DNA of 13,221 nt from an uncultured Succinatimonas sp. (GTDB lineage: Bacteria > Pseudomonadota > Gammaproteobacteria > Enterobacterales > Succinivibrionaceae): contig NZ_CAJKVK010000060.1 in the NCBI RefSeq assembly GCF_905203285.1, forward strand, positions 1 to 13,221, read 5' to 3'. Positions 1 through 8,096 of the stretch are shown here, one piece after another. A model generated the notes under the pieces. That model was not told the DNA's origin and ran no database searches. It saw only the letters and a program-made list of their open reading frames with translations. Each line of letters starts with the position of its first letter. The stretch's first letter is position 1. A program made the translations under genes and the position numbers.

Positions 1-1
1 C

Positions 2-958
2 GGACCCCAGACCGATTCCTTTGCCGTGGTGATTGACGCTTCAGGCTCCATGATGCAAACCTTCGGGGAAGCAAAGGAGAAAGCCGGAATCGAAGACGAC
101 GCGGCAATCAACGATGAAAAGATAGCTTCAGCCGCCAAGTCTTTTGCCGCAAAAATCGGTACGGTTATCGGTCAGGACAAGATGCAATCATCTTTATACG
201 CCGTGGCTCCCTTTGCCCGTTTGGTGCCTTTAGCAGAACGCAGCGGTATGGAATTTAAAGACGAGACTGAAGCCAAGTTCAACGCGGATATGGAAGTTTT
301 CGGCCGTCCTTCCTGGGTAGGCAAGAGAGCCGACACCTTCTTTAAGGAAACGCTTGCAGGCAAGAACTCTTTGATATTCATCACCGACGGCGGCTTTACC
401 GGAGAGCTTAATGATCCGGTACAGGCACTTACGGAGTTCCGCAAAGCCAATCCTGATACCTTGGTATATATAGTCAGCGCCGCTTATGACGAGGCATCCA
501 AAGCACAGGTGGAAGCATTTAACGCCGAAAGCTTCATGCCGATATTAAGCCTTGAAACCTTGGTGACTGATGATCTTGCTTTTAACAATTTCGTAACCGC
601 GGCTATTTACGACAAATGCTCCGAGTCCATTGAACTTAAGGGAGTCAACTTCGCTTTTGATAAATCGGATTTGGATGCTCAAAGCCTTGAAATTCTGGCG
701 CAAGCCCTTGAGGTGGTAAAGGCACGTCCAGAGACTGACAGAATGAGGATTGAAGGTTGGACCGACTGGGTAGGCTCCGACGCTTACAACGCAGGCTTGT
801 CCTTACGCAGGGCGCAGGTGGTAAGAGATTATCTCGTGGAACACGGAATCGATGCGGCACGCATTGATATCGAAGGCAAAGGTGAATCGTATAAATACAA
901 CAACGAAACACCAGAAGGAAGATTTGCCAATCGCCGCGCGGAAATAATTTTTGAGTAG
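2..958 (+). CDS. VWA domain / OmpA-like peptidoglycan-binding protein (5' partial)
   Basis: The reading frame is open from the left edge, so the N-terminus, including any signal peptide or lipobox, lies outside the window. The GTG at 26 is internal to the first domain and is not the start. The N-terminal part is a von Willebrand factor A fold: it has the metal-binding MIDAS signature DASGS (35-49) and a later FITDGG segment (about 376-393) supplying the usual Asp. The last ~105 residues (about 632-955) are an OmpA C-terminal domain. It reads GVNFAFDKSDLD, then GWTDWVGSDAYN, then LSLRRAQ, and ends GRFANRRAEI. The Asp of TDW and the second Arg of LRRA are 15 residues apart, as in the OmpA residues that bind diaminopimelate. 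Such proteins are normally exported and anchor to peptidoglycan in the periplasm. The specific role is unknown. Domain assignment is confident. A terminator-like hairpin follows at once, so the gene probably ends its transcript. Confidence 0.88.
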   Translation, partial: GPQTDSFAVVIDASGSMMQTFGEAKEKAGIEDDAAINDEKIASAAKSFAAKIGTVIGQDKMQSSLYAVAPFARLVPLAERSGMEFKDETEAKFNADMEVFGRPSWVGKRADTFFKETLAGKNSLIFITDGGFTGELNDPVQALTEFRKANPDTLVYIVSAAYDEASKAQVEAFNAESFMPILSLETLVTDDLAFNNFVTAAIYDKCSESIELKGVNFAFDKSDLDAQSLEILAQALEVVKARPETDRMRIEGWTDWVGSDAYNAGLSLRRAQVVRDYLVEHGIDAARIDIEGKGESYKYNNETPEGRFANRRAEIIFE

Positions 959-977
959 CACTTACTCATAACCGGTT

Positions 978-1035
978 TAAGGCTGCGGATTTATATAGTT
1001 TTTTTCATTTGCCTCGGGCTCGCGGCCTTATTTTT
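978..1035 (+). terminator. Rho-independent terminator-like hairpin with long loop
   Basis: TAAGGCTGCG (978-987) pairs with CGCGGCCTTA (1021-1030), a 10-bp stem with one T.G wobble, followed directly by five T residues. The loop is unusually long (33 nt). Stem and part of the loop recur at 7711-7763 downstream of the second autotransporter. It probably ends transcription of the VWA/OmpA gene and separates it from the next gene. Confidence 0.7.
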
Positions 1036-1066
1036 GTAAAACAGATTGTTATTAAGCAAATTAAAA

Positions 1067-4000
1067 ATGTTAAACCATAAATTATTGTCCGAAAAAATTG
1101 ACTCCTTTAAATTTTCTAGAATTGCTTTAGCTGTTGCAGCCGCTCTTTATTCTTCATCTGTATTTGCGGAGTCAGGCGTTGATGATTCGACAAATCCTCC
1201 CAGTTTTAATGGAAGCTCTTTTTCTAATAATTTCGGAAGTTGGCAAGATATAACTATCAAAAACGATCAATTGACTGATAGCCCAGACGGTATCACGTTG
1301 TTTCCATCGGGTGATGGTCCTTTTGATTTCAATGTTGACGGTAATACTGATATTTATCTTGTTAGTAAAGGGACAGACGAGGGTTCTGCCGGAGGTGTTA
1401 CTGGCATCGATATTTCAAGTTCTAATAATGCCGCTTCCGACGATCGCGTTATTTCTGCTTCATTTAACAATCTCGACATTTATGCTAAAAGTCAAGATCC
1501 TCAGATACACAAGGTAAAAGGTATTTGGATTTATGGTGGAAATGATATGGTACCAGGAAGTCCTGATAATCCTGCGCCAAGTTCTCTTACAGTAAATGGT
1601 GACACTAAGATTCAGGCTTTCTCAACAAACGGATATGCCATTGGTATAAATGTTGGAGATGAACTGGGTAATCAAAATGGCCTTGGTACGGGAAAGCTTT
1701 TTTTAAAAGGTAACAAAAATGAAATCACTGTTGAACAAGATGGTCTTGACAATGAGGGAGGTTGGGCAAGAGCATCTGGCGGAATTATAGCTTCTAATCG
1801 CACCTATGTAGAGCTATCCAGTCAAGTAACTGACATTACTACAAGAACAGCACATGTTGGCAGTTTAGCTGCTGTTCAAGGTGGAATTATATTAGATCGT
1901 AATTCACAGCTTAAGACAACTAACACCGTTAATATTGATTCCACTTCAATTAATGCTAACAGTTTCAACATTCTCTACGGAATTAGCCTTGATTATATAG
2001 CTTCCTGCATGTATCAAAGTGAACTTGGTTCAGTAGCTAATCTCAATGGGGAGACGAACGTCATATTGCGAACTAATTCTCAGACTATTGCTTATGGTCT
2101 TGTGTCATACGGTAAGAGTTTAATTAATGCCGGCGGTCTTGTGTCTGTAAGACTTGATGATTCACAGAAGAACATTGGAGGTATAAATCGCTTTGGCGCT
2201 GTTTATGCAGGAAGTACGTATACAAAACTTTCAGGTACTAGCTCTGATTCTTATATAGATAACATGTATGGTGGAAAAGTTGAGCTCAATAACGGTTTGA
2301 TCGTATCCCTTCCTAAAACAATGAAGAACGGTAGAGAAAATGTGTATGCATTAGTTGCAGATGGTGAAAGTTCTAAAAAATTACAGAGAGATCCTTGTAT
2401 TGATGCCATTGGTGATGAAAAAGATTTATATCAATTAAACGGTAATATTAATGCCGATCGTGATGGCCGTATAAATTTAACAATGGCTAATGGTTCATCT
2501 TATTTAACCGGATGGGCCGATAATCATGCCACAAATGACATTACCAGAGACGGTTTTATTAATATTGCCTTAAAAAATAACGCAGTATGGAATGTAATTT
2601 CTAAAGTTAATGCTGCAGATAAGGTTGTTTCGGGAAACAGTTCAGTTGACACTTTAGAACTTAACGGCGGAACTCTGAATATGGCATACGCCTCACGCGA
2701 GGGCTTGTCTTCATGGGAAGATGCGGGGCATCGTCAGGTTCTGAATATTACCGGCACGGAAAACGGTTACGGAATAACCGGCAATAACGGCAAAATTTGG
2801 ATGGACATTAATTTAGCTGATGAGGGAAACACTGAAAGCGGATTAAATCTCGATCAAATCATTGTTAATGGTAAGACGGAAGGAACACATTCATTAGCAA
2901 TTAATTTCGTTAATGGATTAACAGGTATTTCTAGTGATAAGTTCCACAGTGAAAATTGGCTTATCAGTCAAAACTCAGGCTCTATGACCCTTACTGGTCC
3001 GGACGGCAAGGATACATTCACCGGGCGCGGAATGGTCTCGATGTGGAGTGTCCGTTTTGTGCCTGAAGGTGAAGAATCGAAGTTGGATACCGATGTAAGT
3101 ACTTTTGATAATACCAGTGCGGGAAAACCTAATGAGGGCAAAGGCTATTGGTATTTAGTACGAGAAGATAAATGGGTTGAAGACAATCCCGACCCGGTAT
3201 TGCCGCCTGAAGTGGACACCAATCTCAACATCGGCACTTCAGCCTCTCAGGCTTTAGCATATTTTGCCGATTTGGATGATTTACGCGAGCGTATCGGTGA
3301 AGTCAGATACGGAGCCCAAAGTGGAGTGTGGGCCAAAGCCTTCACCAAGCAGGACCGCATGACGGGAAGCGGCCGCCACGGCTTCAAGCAGGAAGGCTAC
3401 GGCATCAACGTCGGTTATGACACATTCGCCTCGGTAAATGAAGATGGCGCATGGTTGGTCGGCGGAGCTTTACGTTACGGACATGCCGACCAGGAAGGAT
3501 ATGCCTCGACCGGAAGAGGCAGCGGTGATTTGGACGAGTATTCGGCCAAGCTCTATGCCACCTATATGCATAAAGGCGGCAGTTATGCCGATTTCGTGGT
3601 TCAGGCGGGACATTACGAGCAGGAGCTTGACGGTTTGGACAATACCGGCAAAGGCACCTCGCATGCCGATTATGACACCTTCGGTACCGGCGTGTCGGTG
3701 GAAGTGGGTCACATGTTTACCTTAAACAATGGAGAGGATGACCGTCCGTGGTTCAATCACTGGTTCATCGAGCCGCAGGCCCAGCTTGCCTATTTCTTTG
3801 CCGACGGCGCTGACTACACCACCTCCACGGGACTTAAGGTCAGCCAGGACAATGCCGATTTCTTAACGGGACGCTTAGGCGTGGTCCTTGGTAAGAAGTT
3901 CAACTACGGCAGCAATGACGAGCTTGACAAGCGCTACTTCCAGATAGCCTTAATCGGCGGCATCAAGCATGAGTTCTTAGGCGAGCAGAGCATTAAGTAC

Positions 4001-4189
4001 ACCGGCGTTGACGGAGTGAGCAGAAGCTTTGATGCTGACGACATTGACGGAACCAGAGCTTACTACGGCGTAAATCTTGACTGGCAGTTAAGCGACGACT
4101 TGAGGATATACGCCCAGTTTGACCGAGAAGAAGGCGAGCACTACGAAAAGGACTATGACGTCAGTGCCGGACTTAAGTACAGCTTTTAA
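1067..4189 (+). CDS. Autotransporter (type Va), beta-helix passenger and C-terminal barrel
   Basis: A protein of about 1040 aa counted from ATG 1067. I chose this start because it gives a normal signal peptide: basic n-region, hydrophobic core IALAVAAALYSSS, and a VFA cleavage site after residue 34. An in-frame TTG at 1046 only adds seven residues. Neither start has a clear Shine-Dalgarno sequence. Residues ~35-700 are a Gly/Asn/Ser/Asp-rich passenger of short beta-strand-like repeats, typical of a right-handed beta-helix, with no protease or lipase motif that I can see. A proline linker (PDPVLPPEVD, about 3190-3219) leads to NIGTSASQALAYFADLDDLR and then the ~285-residue translocator barrel (from VWAKAF near 3328), ending GLKYSF with the terminal Phe expected of a BAM substrate. 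The passenger is probably displayed at the cell surface; adhesin-like roles are common in the family but unproven here. The passenger has two Cys about 130 residues apart. The passenger DNA is visibly more AT-rich than the barrel DNA. Confidence 0.9.
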   Translation: MLNHKLLSEKIDSFKFSRIALAVAAALYSSSVFAESGVDDSTNPPSFNGSSFSNNFGSWQDITIKNDQLTDSPDGITLFPSGDGPFDFNVDGNTDIYLVSKGTDEGSAGGVTGIDISSSNNAASDDRVISASFNNLDIYAKSQDPQIHKVKGIWIYGGNDMVPGSPDNPAPSSLTVNGDTKIQAFSTNGYAIGINVGDELGNQNGLGTGKLFLKGNKNEITVEQDGLDNEGGWARASGGIIASNRTYVELSSQVTDITTRTAHVGSLAAVQGGIILDRNSQLKTTNTVNIDSTSINANSFNILYGISLDYIASCMYQSELGSVANLNGETNVILRTNSQTIAYGLVSYGKSLINAGGLVSVRLDDSQKNIGGINRFGAVYAGSTYTKLSGTSSDSYIDNMYGGKVELNNGLIVSLPKTMKNGRENVYALVADGESSKKLQRDPCIDAIGDEKDLYQLNGNINADRDGRINLTMANGSSYLTGWADNHATNDITRDGFINIALKNNAVWNVISKVNAADKVVSGNSSVDTLELNGGTLNMAYASREGLSSWEDAGHRQVLNITGTENGYGITGNNGKIWMDINLADEGNTESGLNLDQIIVNGKTEGTHSLAINFVNGLTGISSDKFHSENWLISQNSGSMTLTGPDGKDTFTGRGMVSMWSVRFVPEGEESKLDTDVSTFDNTSAGKPNEGKGYWYLVREDKWVEDNPDPVLPPEVDTNLNIGTSASQALAYFADLDDLRERIGEVRYGAQSGVWAKAFTKQDRMTGSGRHGFKQEGYGINVGYDTFASVNEDGAWLVGGALRYGHADQEGYASTGRGSGDLDEYSAKLYATYMHKGGSYADFVVQAGHYEQELDGLDNTGKGTSHADYDTFGTGVSVEVGHMFTLNNGEDDRPWFNHWFIEPQAQLAYFFADGADYTTSTGLKVSQDNADFLTGRLGVVLGKKFNYGSNDELDKRYFQIALIGGIKHEFLGEQSIKYTGVDGVSRSFDADDIDGTRAYYGVNLDWQLSDDLRIYAQFDREEGEHYEKDYDVSAGLKYSF

Positions 4190-4199
4190 ATAGACCTGT

Positions 4200-4235
4200 G
4201 TCAGCTCTAAGAGACAGGGCTGACGCTTTCTTATT
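4200..4235 (+). terminator. Terminator-like hairpin after first autotransporter
   Basis: GTCAGCTCT (4200-4208) pairs with AGGGCTGAC (4216-4224), a 9-bp stem with one T.G wobble and a 7-nt loop, followed by the pyrimidine-rich GCTTTCTTATT. The T-run is interrupted, so termination may be leaky and some read-through into the next autotransporter is possible. Confidence 0.55.
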
Positions 4236-4237
4236 GG

Positions 4238-4267
4238 TTAATAAATAAACAATTACCGGAATATAAA
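4238..4267 (+). promoter_or_regulatory. Candidate weak sigma70 promoter for second autotransporter
   Basis: TTAATA (4238-4243; 4 of 6 to TTGACA) is followed after 18 bp by TATAAA (4262-4267; 5 of 6 to TATAAT). Transcription would begin near 4274 and leave a leader of about 15 nt carrying the ribosome binding site. The region is AT-rich, so chance matches are likely. Confidence 0.3.
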
Positions 4268-4277
4268 TAAAAACTTT

Positions 4278-4291
4278 GAGGTAATATTATG
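4278..4291 (+). promoter_or_regulatory. Ribosome binding site and ATG that fix the true start of the second autotransporter
   Basis: GAGG (4278-4281) lies 7 nt before ATG 4289-4291, ideal spacing. In the sequence as given this ATG encodes only MFYKVNLSPP before TAA at 4319-4321, because the following C-run has seven residues. This is the only convincing translation start near the autotransporter, and it lies out of frame with it by one base. Confidence 0.75.
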
Positions 4292-7200
4292 TTTTATAAA
4301 GTAAATTTATCCCCCCCGTAAGTAAAAAGAATATTAAACGCACTTTACTTTCAACAGCCGTTTTGTCGGCATTTTTGCATCCCGCCTTTTCTGTGTATGC
4401 CGCTACTTTGTCTGAAACTTTAACCGGAGAAGTCACTTTAAGCGAAGATACTACTGTAACGGCTTCTCCTGGTATTTCAGCAGGAAGCTCCGCTTCAACC
4501 GATATTAAAACCGATCACAATATTGAATTAACCGGATCAACCGGTATCAGTGTAGGGGAAAATGGCTCTCTAACTGTTAGCGCCAATCAAATTAAGATAG
4601 ATGGCAGTACCGGATTAAGGTTAAACGGTGATTCAAAAACAGAAATTAATGCGAATTTATTAGAAATAAATACGACATCTAATGGTATCGAGTTTGCATA
4701 TGGAGTAGATCAGGACACTACTATTAACGCAGATGTTGTCATTACCGGTGAAGATGCTGACTTTGGTCTGCACGGTGATTCTAGCGGTAGCTCAGATGAC
4801 AGGCGTTCGTTTGCGGTGAAATCATTTGTTGTAAAAGATTTTTCAGGAAATGGAGCCGTGCAAAGTTGGCGAGTTAATTACTATATACCAACTATTGAAA
4901 TTAAAGACAGTTATTTTCATGATGACTATGGTTCGGCTTTTATGACCGTTCAGGGTGATGTCCGTGGAGATAAGACCTTAGATCGTGTCGGTTCCATTAC
5001 TGCAACTAATTTGGATGTGGCTGACTCTTCTTATTTCAATACTTTATATTTTCAAGAAGGTGAGATTAATTTCAATGAAATTGAAGTAACGGATATTCGT
5101 AAGAGTGATAACAAAGGTTTGTTAAGCGGTCTTGTGATTGATGCTGAAACCGAATTTAACGTTAATAATGTTACTCTCACTAATATTCATGGCAGCGGAC
5201 AAAGCGTCGATTCTTACGGAATGCAGGCAATGTCGAATAGCTCCAGCAAGTACGGAAATACGAATGCAGATATCAGGTTGCTCAAAATTGAAAATGTTAA
5301 ATCAGATTATGCTAATGCCTTCGGTCTTTATACTCAGGATTGTACAGGCTCTTCTGAAAAAGAAGGAAAACTGAGTTTTAAAGCTGATCAGATTGATGTT
5401 TCGTCTGTTGAAGGTAGAGCTTACTCAATTGGTGTTTGGAATGCTAATGGTACAACTTTAATATCAAACAATATTGATATTAAAGACGTGACCGGAATAA
5501 GCGCTTATGGCTATGAAAATGATTATTCCAATACATTAGCTGATAATGTTGAAATTAACGGTGTTTCAGGCAATGAAGCCGTCGGTTTCTTTAATTTGCA
5601 GGGAAACGTTGAAATTGATGATTTAACGGTTTCAGGTGTTGTATCGTGTGGATCCGGTAATGCTATTTTACTTGATAATGCTGGTGGTGATACTACTGTT
5701 AAAAAATCGGCGTTTTTAACCCATGCGTTACTTGAGAACGGTTCAAGCTATGAATTTAGCTATAAAGGTGCTTATAAGGAAGAAGCTGATACTCAAGAAA
5801 GAGATGTACGTGAAATTGCTATTAGAAGCATTATGGGCGGTAAGACATATCTTAATAACGAAAACGGTGAATACCGTATTGCCGGAACTGTTTTAGCCGG
5901 ACGTGGAACATCTGATAATTCAATTGAAGGCGGAAGCATTAGCTTAGGCGGTAAGACTCTCCAAATTTACGGTGATGTGTATGCAGGTAATGGCGGAAAA
6001 GTTGATATTACTCTTAACAGTCAATCCTTATTGGAAGGTCAAGTTGATGATTACCATGAATTAAGCTCAGATCTTGCAGCTGTTAATGTATTTAAAAATC
6101 CTGTTTTTTCAGACGCGCAAACGAGAGAGGAACTTCCTGTTTCTGAAGCAGGGCATGTCACTTTAAACCTTAACGGCGGACGATGGATCGCCCACGGCCA
6201 AAGCTTCATTTCCAAGGTGTCATTAAACGGCGGCACTATTTATTTAACTAATAATAGTAATAGCGGTCCTTCATCAGTCACAGCCGGAACTTTATCCGGA
6301 GTCGGCACGGTTTGGATGAAACTTGATGCCAAGGATAAAGGAAACGGCGATATGCTGTACGCCACGCTCGGAGCTGATGAAGATTCCGAAATCGAAGTTC
6401 AGGTTAAGTGGGATGAAAACGGTGGTTATGATGCGCTTGAAGCAGGTGAGAAAGTACGCTTTGCCACTTTAAATAACGCAGCCGCTTCACGCATTACCGC
6501 AAGAACTGACGGTGCAGGTATTTTCAATCTTAAATATCGCGTAATCACTGATGCATACGACGCAGATAATACTGTTGAAAACACGATGTATAACGGTGCA
6601 GATGACGGAGCCGGAATTTATAAACCTGGTGCGGATTATACCGATGCGGTGTTCGATGCAAATGGAACAAATTACTATATTGTAAAAACAGAATCCTCGG
6701 AGCCTTCAGGTCCTGATGACGAGCCAATCCTTCCTCCGGTAGAAGAGCTTTCCAAAGCCGGACAAACCATTGTCGCCATGTCCAAAGCCAACTACGCCAA
6801 CGCCGTTTACATGGACACTTTAAACAAGCGTCAGGGTGAAGCACGCTACTCTATGGGCCGGGATAACGGTGTCTGGGTCAGGATGCGTCATGACAATATC
6901 GGCAAGGAAGATGCCTTCAGAAGTCATAACACCATGTTCGAGATGGGTTATGACGTCAAGGATGCAAACTCTTATGGTGAGTTCCATACCGGCGTGGCTC
7001 TTGATTATCTAAACGGCAGCATTGACTATCACAACGTCAACGGTGACGGTGATTTGCAGAGATATGGTTTATGGTTCTATACCACCTTCCTCGGCAATGA
7101 AGGTCAGTATGCCGATTTAGTCTTAAAGTACGGACATCTTAAGAATGACTTTGACGTAACTTCAGAGCTTAACGAGAAGATATCCGGTAATTACTCCAAC

Positions 7201-7656
7201 GACGTGGTTTCACTGTCCGCCGAGACGGGATGGAAATTCACTCACGATACGGGCTTCTATATCGAGCCTCAACTCCAGCTGCAGTATTCCTACGTAACTT
7301 CAGCAGATTACTCCACTTCACAACACACTCAAGTCGAGCTTGATTCGATACACAGCCTTATAGGCAGGGCAGGATTCAGGGTCGGCAAGGACTTTGCTGC
7401 CGAGAATCCTATTACCGCCTACATAAGAGGCGATGTCCTGCATGAGTTTCTGGGCGACCAGGATATCAGGGCTCATGACAATACCGGTGTCTTCGATGCT
7501 ACTTATGAAAACGACGATACCTGGTATTCAGCCGGCGTGGGCTTGTCTGTGATGACCTCACAGAATACTTACTTCTATATTGAAGGCGAGCAGGTATTCG
7601 GAGCTGACAACGACAACACTTACACGGTATCGGGCGGATTCAAGCACAGCTTCTAA
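4289..7656 (+). CDS. Phase-variable autotransporter, frame interrupted (OFF) at poly-C tract
   Basis: The long frame is open from 4300 to 7656 but has no ATG or SD-supported start of its own; the first usable codon, TTG 4363, falls inside the signal peptide's hydrophobic core. If the C-run at 4311-4317 had eight Cs, ATG 4289 would read MFYKVNLSPP, then VSKKNIKR, then TLLSTAVLSAFL and a cleavage site at SVYA. That is a textbook signal peptide, giving a protein of 1122 aa. Residues ~39-800 form a repetitive Gly/Asn/Asp/Ser/Thr-rich beta-helix passenger without a recognisable enzyme motif. A linker (PDDEPILPPVEE, about 6712-6747) precedes the ~270-residue barrel (from about 6835) ending GFKHSF. 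The predicted role is a surface-exposed, adhesin-like autotransporter switched by slippage. I annotate it as a contingency gene rather than a pseudogene because the remaining frame is intact. A homopolymer sequencing error is the main alternative. The passenger has two Cys about 102 residues apart. Confidence 0.82.
4311..4317 (+). repeat. Homopolymeric C tract (7 C), candidate phase-variation switch
   Basis: Seven consecutive Cs lie 22 bases after the start of ATG 4289, within the codons just before the basic part of the signal peptide. With 7 Cs the frame stops at TAA 4319. With 9 Cs it would stop after MFYKVNLSPPRK. With 8 (or 5 or 11) it enters the autotransporter. It stands out in a strongly AT-rich surround. 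Poly-C/poly-G tracts are known slipped-strand switches of surface proteins in Neisseria and Campylobacter; its use here is inferred. Confidence 0.8.
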
Positions 7657-7664
7657 CAAGATTT

Positions 7665-7702
7665 AAGCGTTAGACACAAGTTAAAACTCATGCCTGACGC
7701 TT
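7665..7702 (+). terminator. Hairpin downstream of second autotransporter
   Basis: AAGCGTTAG (7665-7673) pairs with CTGACGCTT (7694-7702), 9 bp with one T.G wobble and a 20-nt loop, beginning 8 nt after the stop codon. No T-run follows, so alone it is a poor intrinsic terminator. It may instead protect the mRNA 3' end or act together with the next hairpin. Confidence 0.45.
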
Positions 7703-7710
7703 ATCCGGGT

Positions 7711-7763
7711 TAAGGCCGCGAATTTCTCTATGTTTCATGAAATTTTGCCTCTGCGGCCTTATT
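7711..7763 (+). terminator. Second terminator-like hairpin, related to the one at 978-1035
   Basis: TAAGGCCGC (7711-7719) pairs perfectly with GCGGCCTTA (7753-7761), extended by a G.T wobble, around a loop of about 31 nt, and is followed by TTT. Both arms and parts of the loop match the 978-1035 hairpin. It is the likely transcription end of the second autotransporter. Confidence 0.6.
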
Positions 7764-8058
7764 TGACGAATGTTTAAGTAAAAAAGAATTGTTTGACAAT
7801 AAATTCGAATTAACTGTAAATCTTAAAAAAGATCTTTTTATTTTTATGCACGTTAATATTTTATAGATGAGATCAAAACGGGAAACGTTAGGAATAAATA
7901 AGCTTAAATTTTTAGATACGATCAAAACGTTATTTTAGCAATTTTAGATTATTCAGAATCTTTACTAATTTACTCTCATATTATTTTGTTATGTAAAACT
8001 TTTTGTTGGCAATTACAAAAGAAAAACTATCTGTTATTGCGTTTTATAAATTATTTAA
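7764..8058. other. AT-rich intergenic region, no convincing gene
   Basis: Between the autotransporter terminator and the promoter of the next gene I see no supported coding region. A 65-codon minus-strand frame at 7728-7925 has no SD, no domain-like sequence and overlaps the terminator. The stretch contains a diverged direct repeat (7864-7880 and 7913-7929) and long A/T runs. It may act as upstream control DNA for the regulator gene at 8097. Confidence 0.5.
7864..7929. repeat. Direct repeat, 17 bp with two mismatches, in upstream region
   Basis: TAGATGAGATCAAAACG (7864-7880) and TAGATACGATCAAAACG (7913-7929) are identical at 15 of 17 positions, with starts 49 bp apart. They lie 130-200 bp upstream of the promoter of the gene at 8097. 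They could be paired operator sites, or chance similarity in AT-rich DNA. The TAGAT at their left end also matches the unit of the tandem repeat at 8069-8092. Confidence 0.4.
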
Positions 8059-8064
8059 TATAAT
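8059..8064 (+). promoter_or_regulatory. Consensus -10 box (TATAAT) for the AlbA-domain regulator
   Basis: A perfect TATAAT lies 38 nt before the start codon. The best upstream -35 candidate is the poor TTGCGT (8037-8042; 16-bp spacer). Transcription would begin near 8071, inside the ATTAG tandem repeat, so the repeat would form most of a leader of about 26 nt. Confidence 0.5.
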
Positions 8065-8068
8065 TCTT

Positions 8069-8092
8069 ATTAGATTAGATTAGATTAGATTA
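8069..8092 (+). repeat. Pentanucleotide tandem repeat (ATTAG) x4.8 just upstream of a start codon
   Basis: Four perfect ATTAG units (8069-8088) and a partial ATTA (8089-8092) end four bases before ATG 8097. A unit of 5 with TAG inside puts a stop in every reading frame once several copies are present, so it cannot be part of a longer coding sequence. Copy number would change the 5' leader length and start-site context. Repeats in the 5' UTR of Moraxella uspA2 (AGAT units) are a known parallel. Confidence 0.8.
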
Positions 8093-8096
8093 TAAA

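Noticed and set aside
26..958. GTG at 26 as start of the VWA/OmpA protein
   Set aside because: The frame is open to the left edge, and this GTG lies within the first strand of the VWA domain, just before the MIDAS motif. The gene is truncated by the window.
1046..1066. TTG 1046 as start of the first autotransporter
   Set aside because: It adds seven residues without an SD; ATG 1067 gives a complete signal peptide.
4771..4797. GDSSGSS in the second passenger as a serine-protease GDSGS site
   Set aside because: The spacing is different (an extra Ser), it sits in low-complexity Ser/Gly/Asp sequence, and no accompanying His/Asp protease motifs are visible.
4363..7656. TTG 4363 as the real start of the second autotransporter
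   Set aside because: It would delete the basic part and half the hydrophobic core of the signal peptide and has no Shine-Dalgarno sequence, whereas ATG 4289 has both a good SD and a full signal peptide in the 8-C frame.
7728..7925. 65-codon minus-strand frame in the intergenic region
   Set aside because: It has low-complexity Ile/Leu/Lys/Asn-rich sequence in AT-rich DNA and no SD, and it overlaps the terminator hairpin.
8069..8092. CRISPR-like repeat or coding repeat
   Set aside because: The unit is 5 bp with no spacers, and TAG falls in every frame, so it is a simple tandem repeat.
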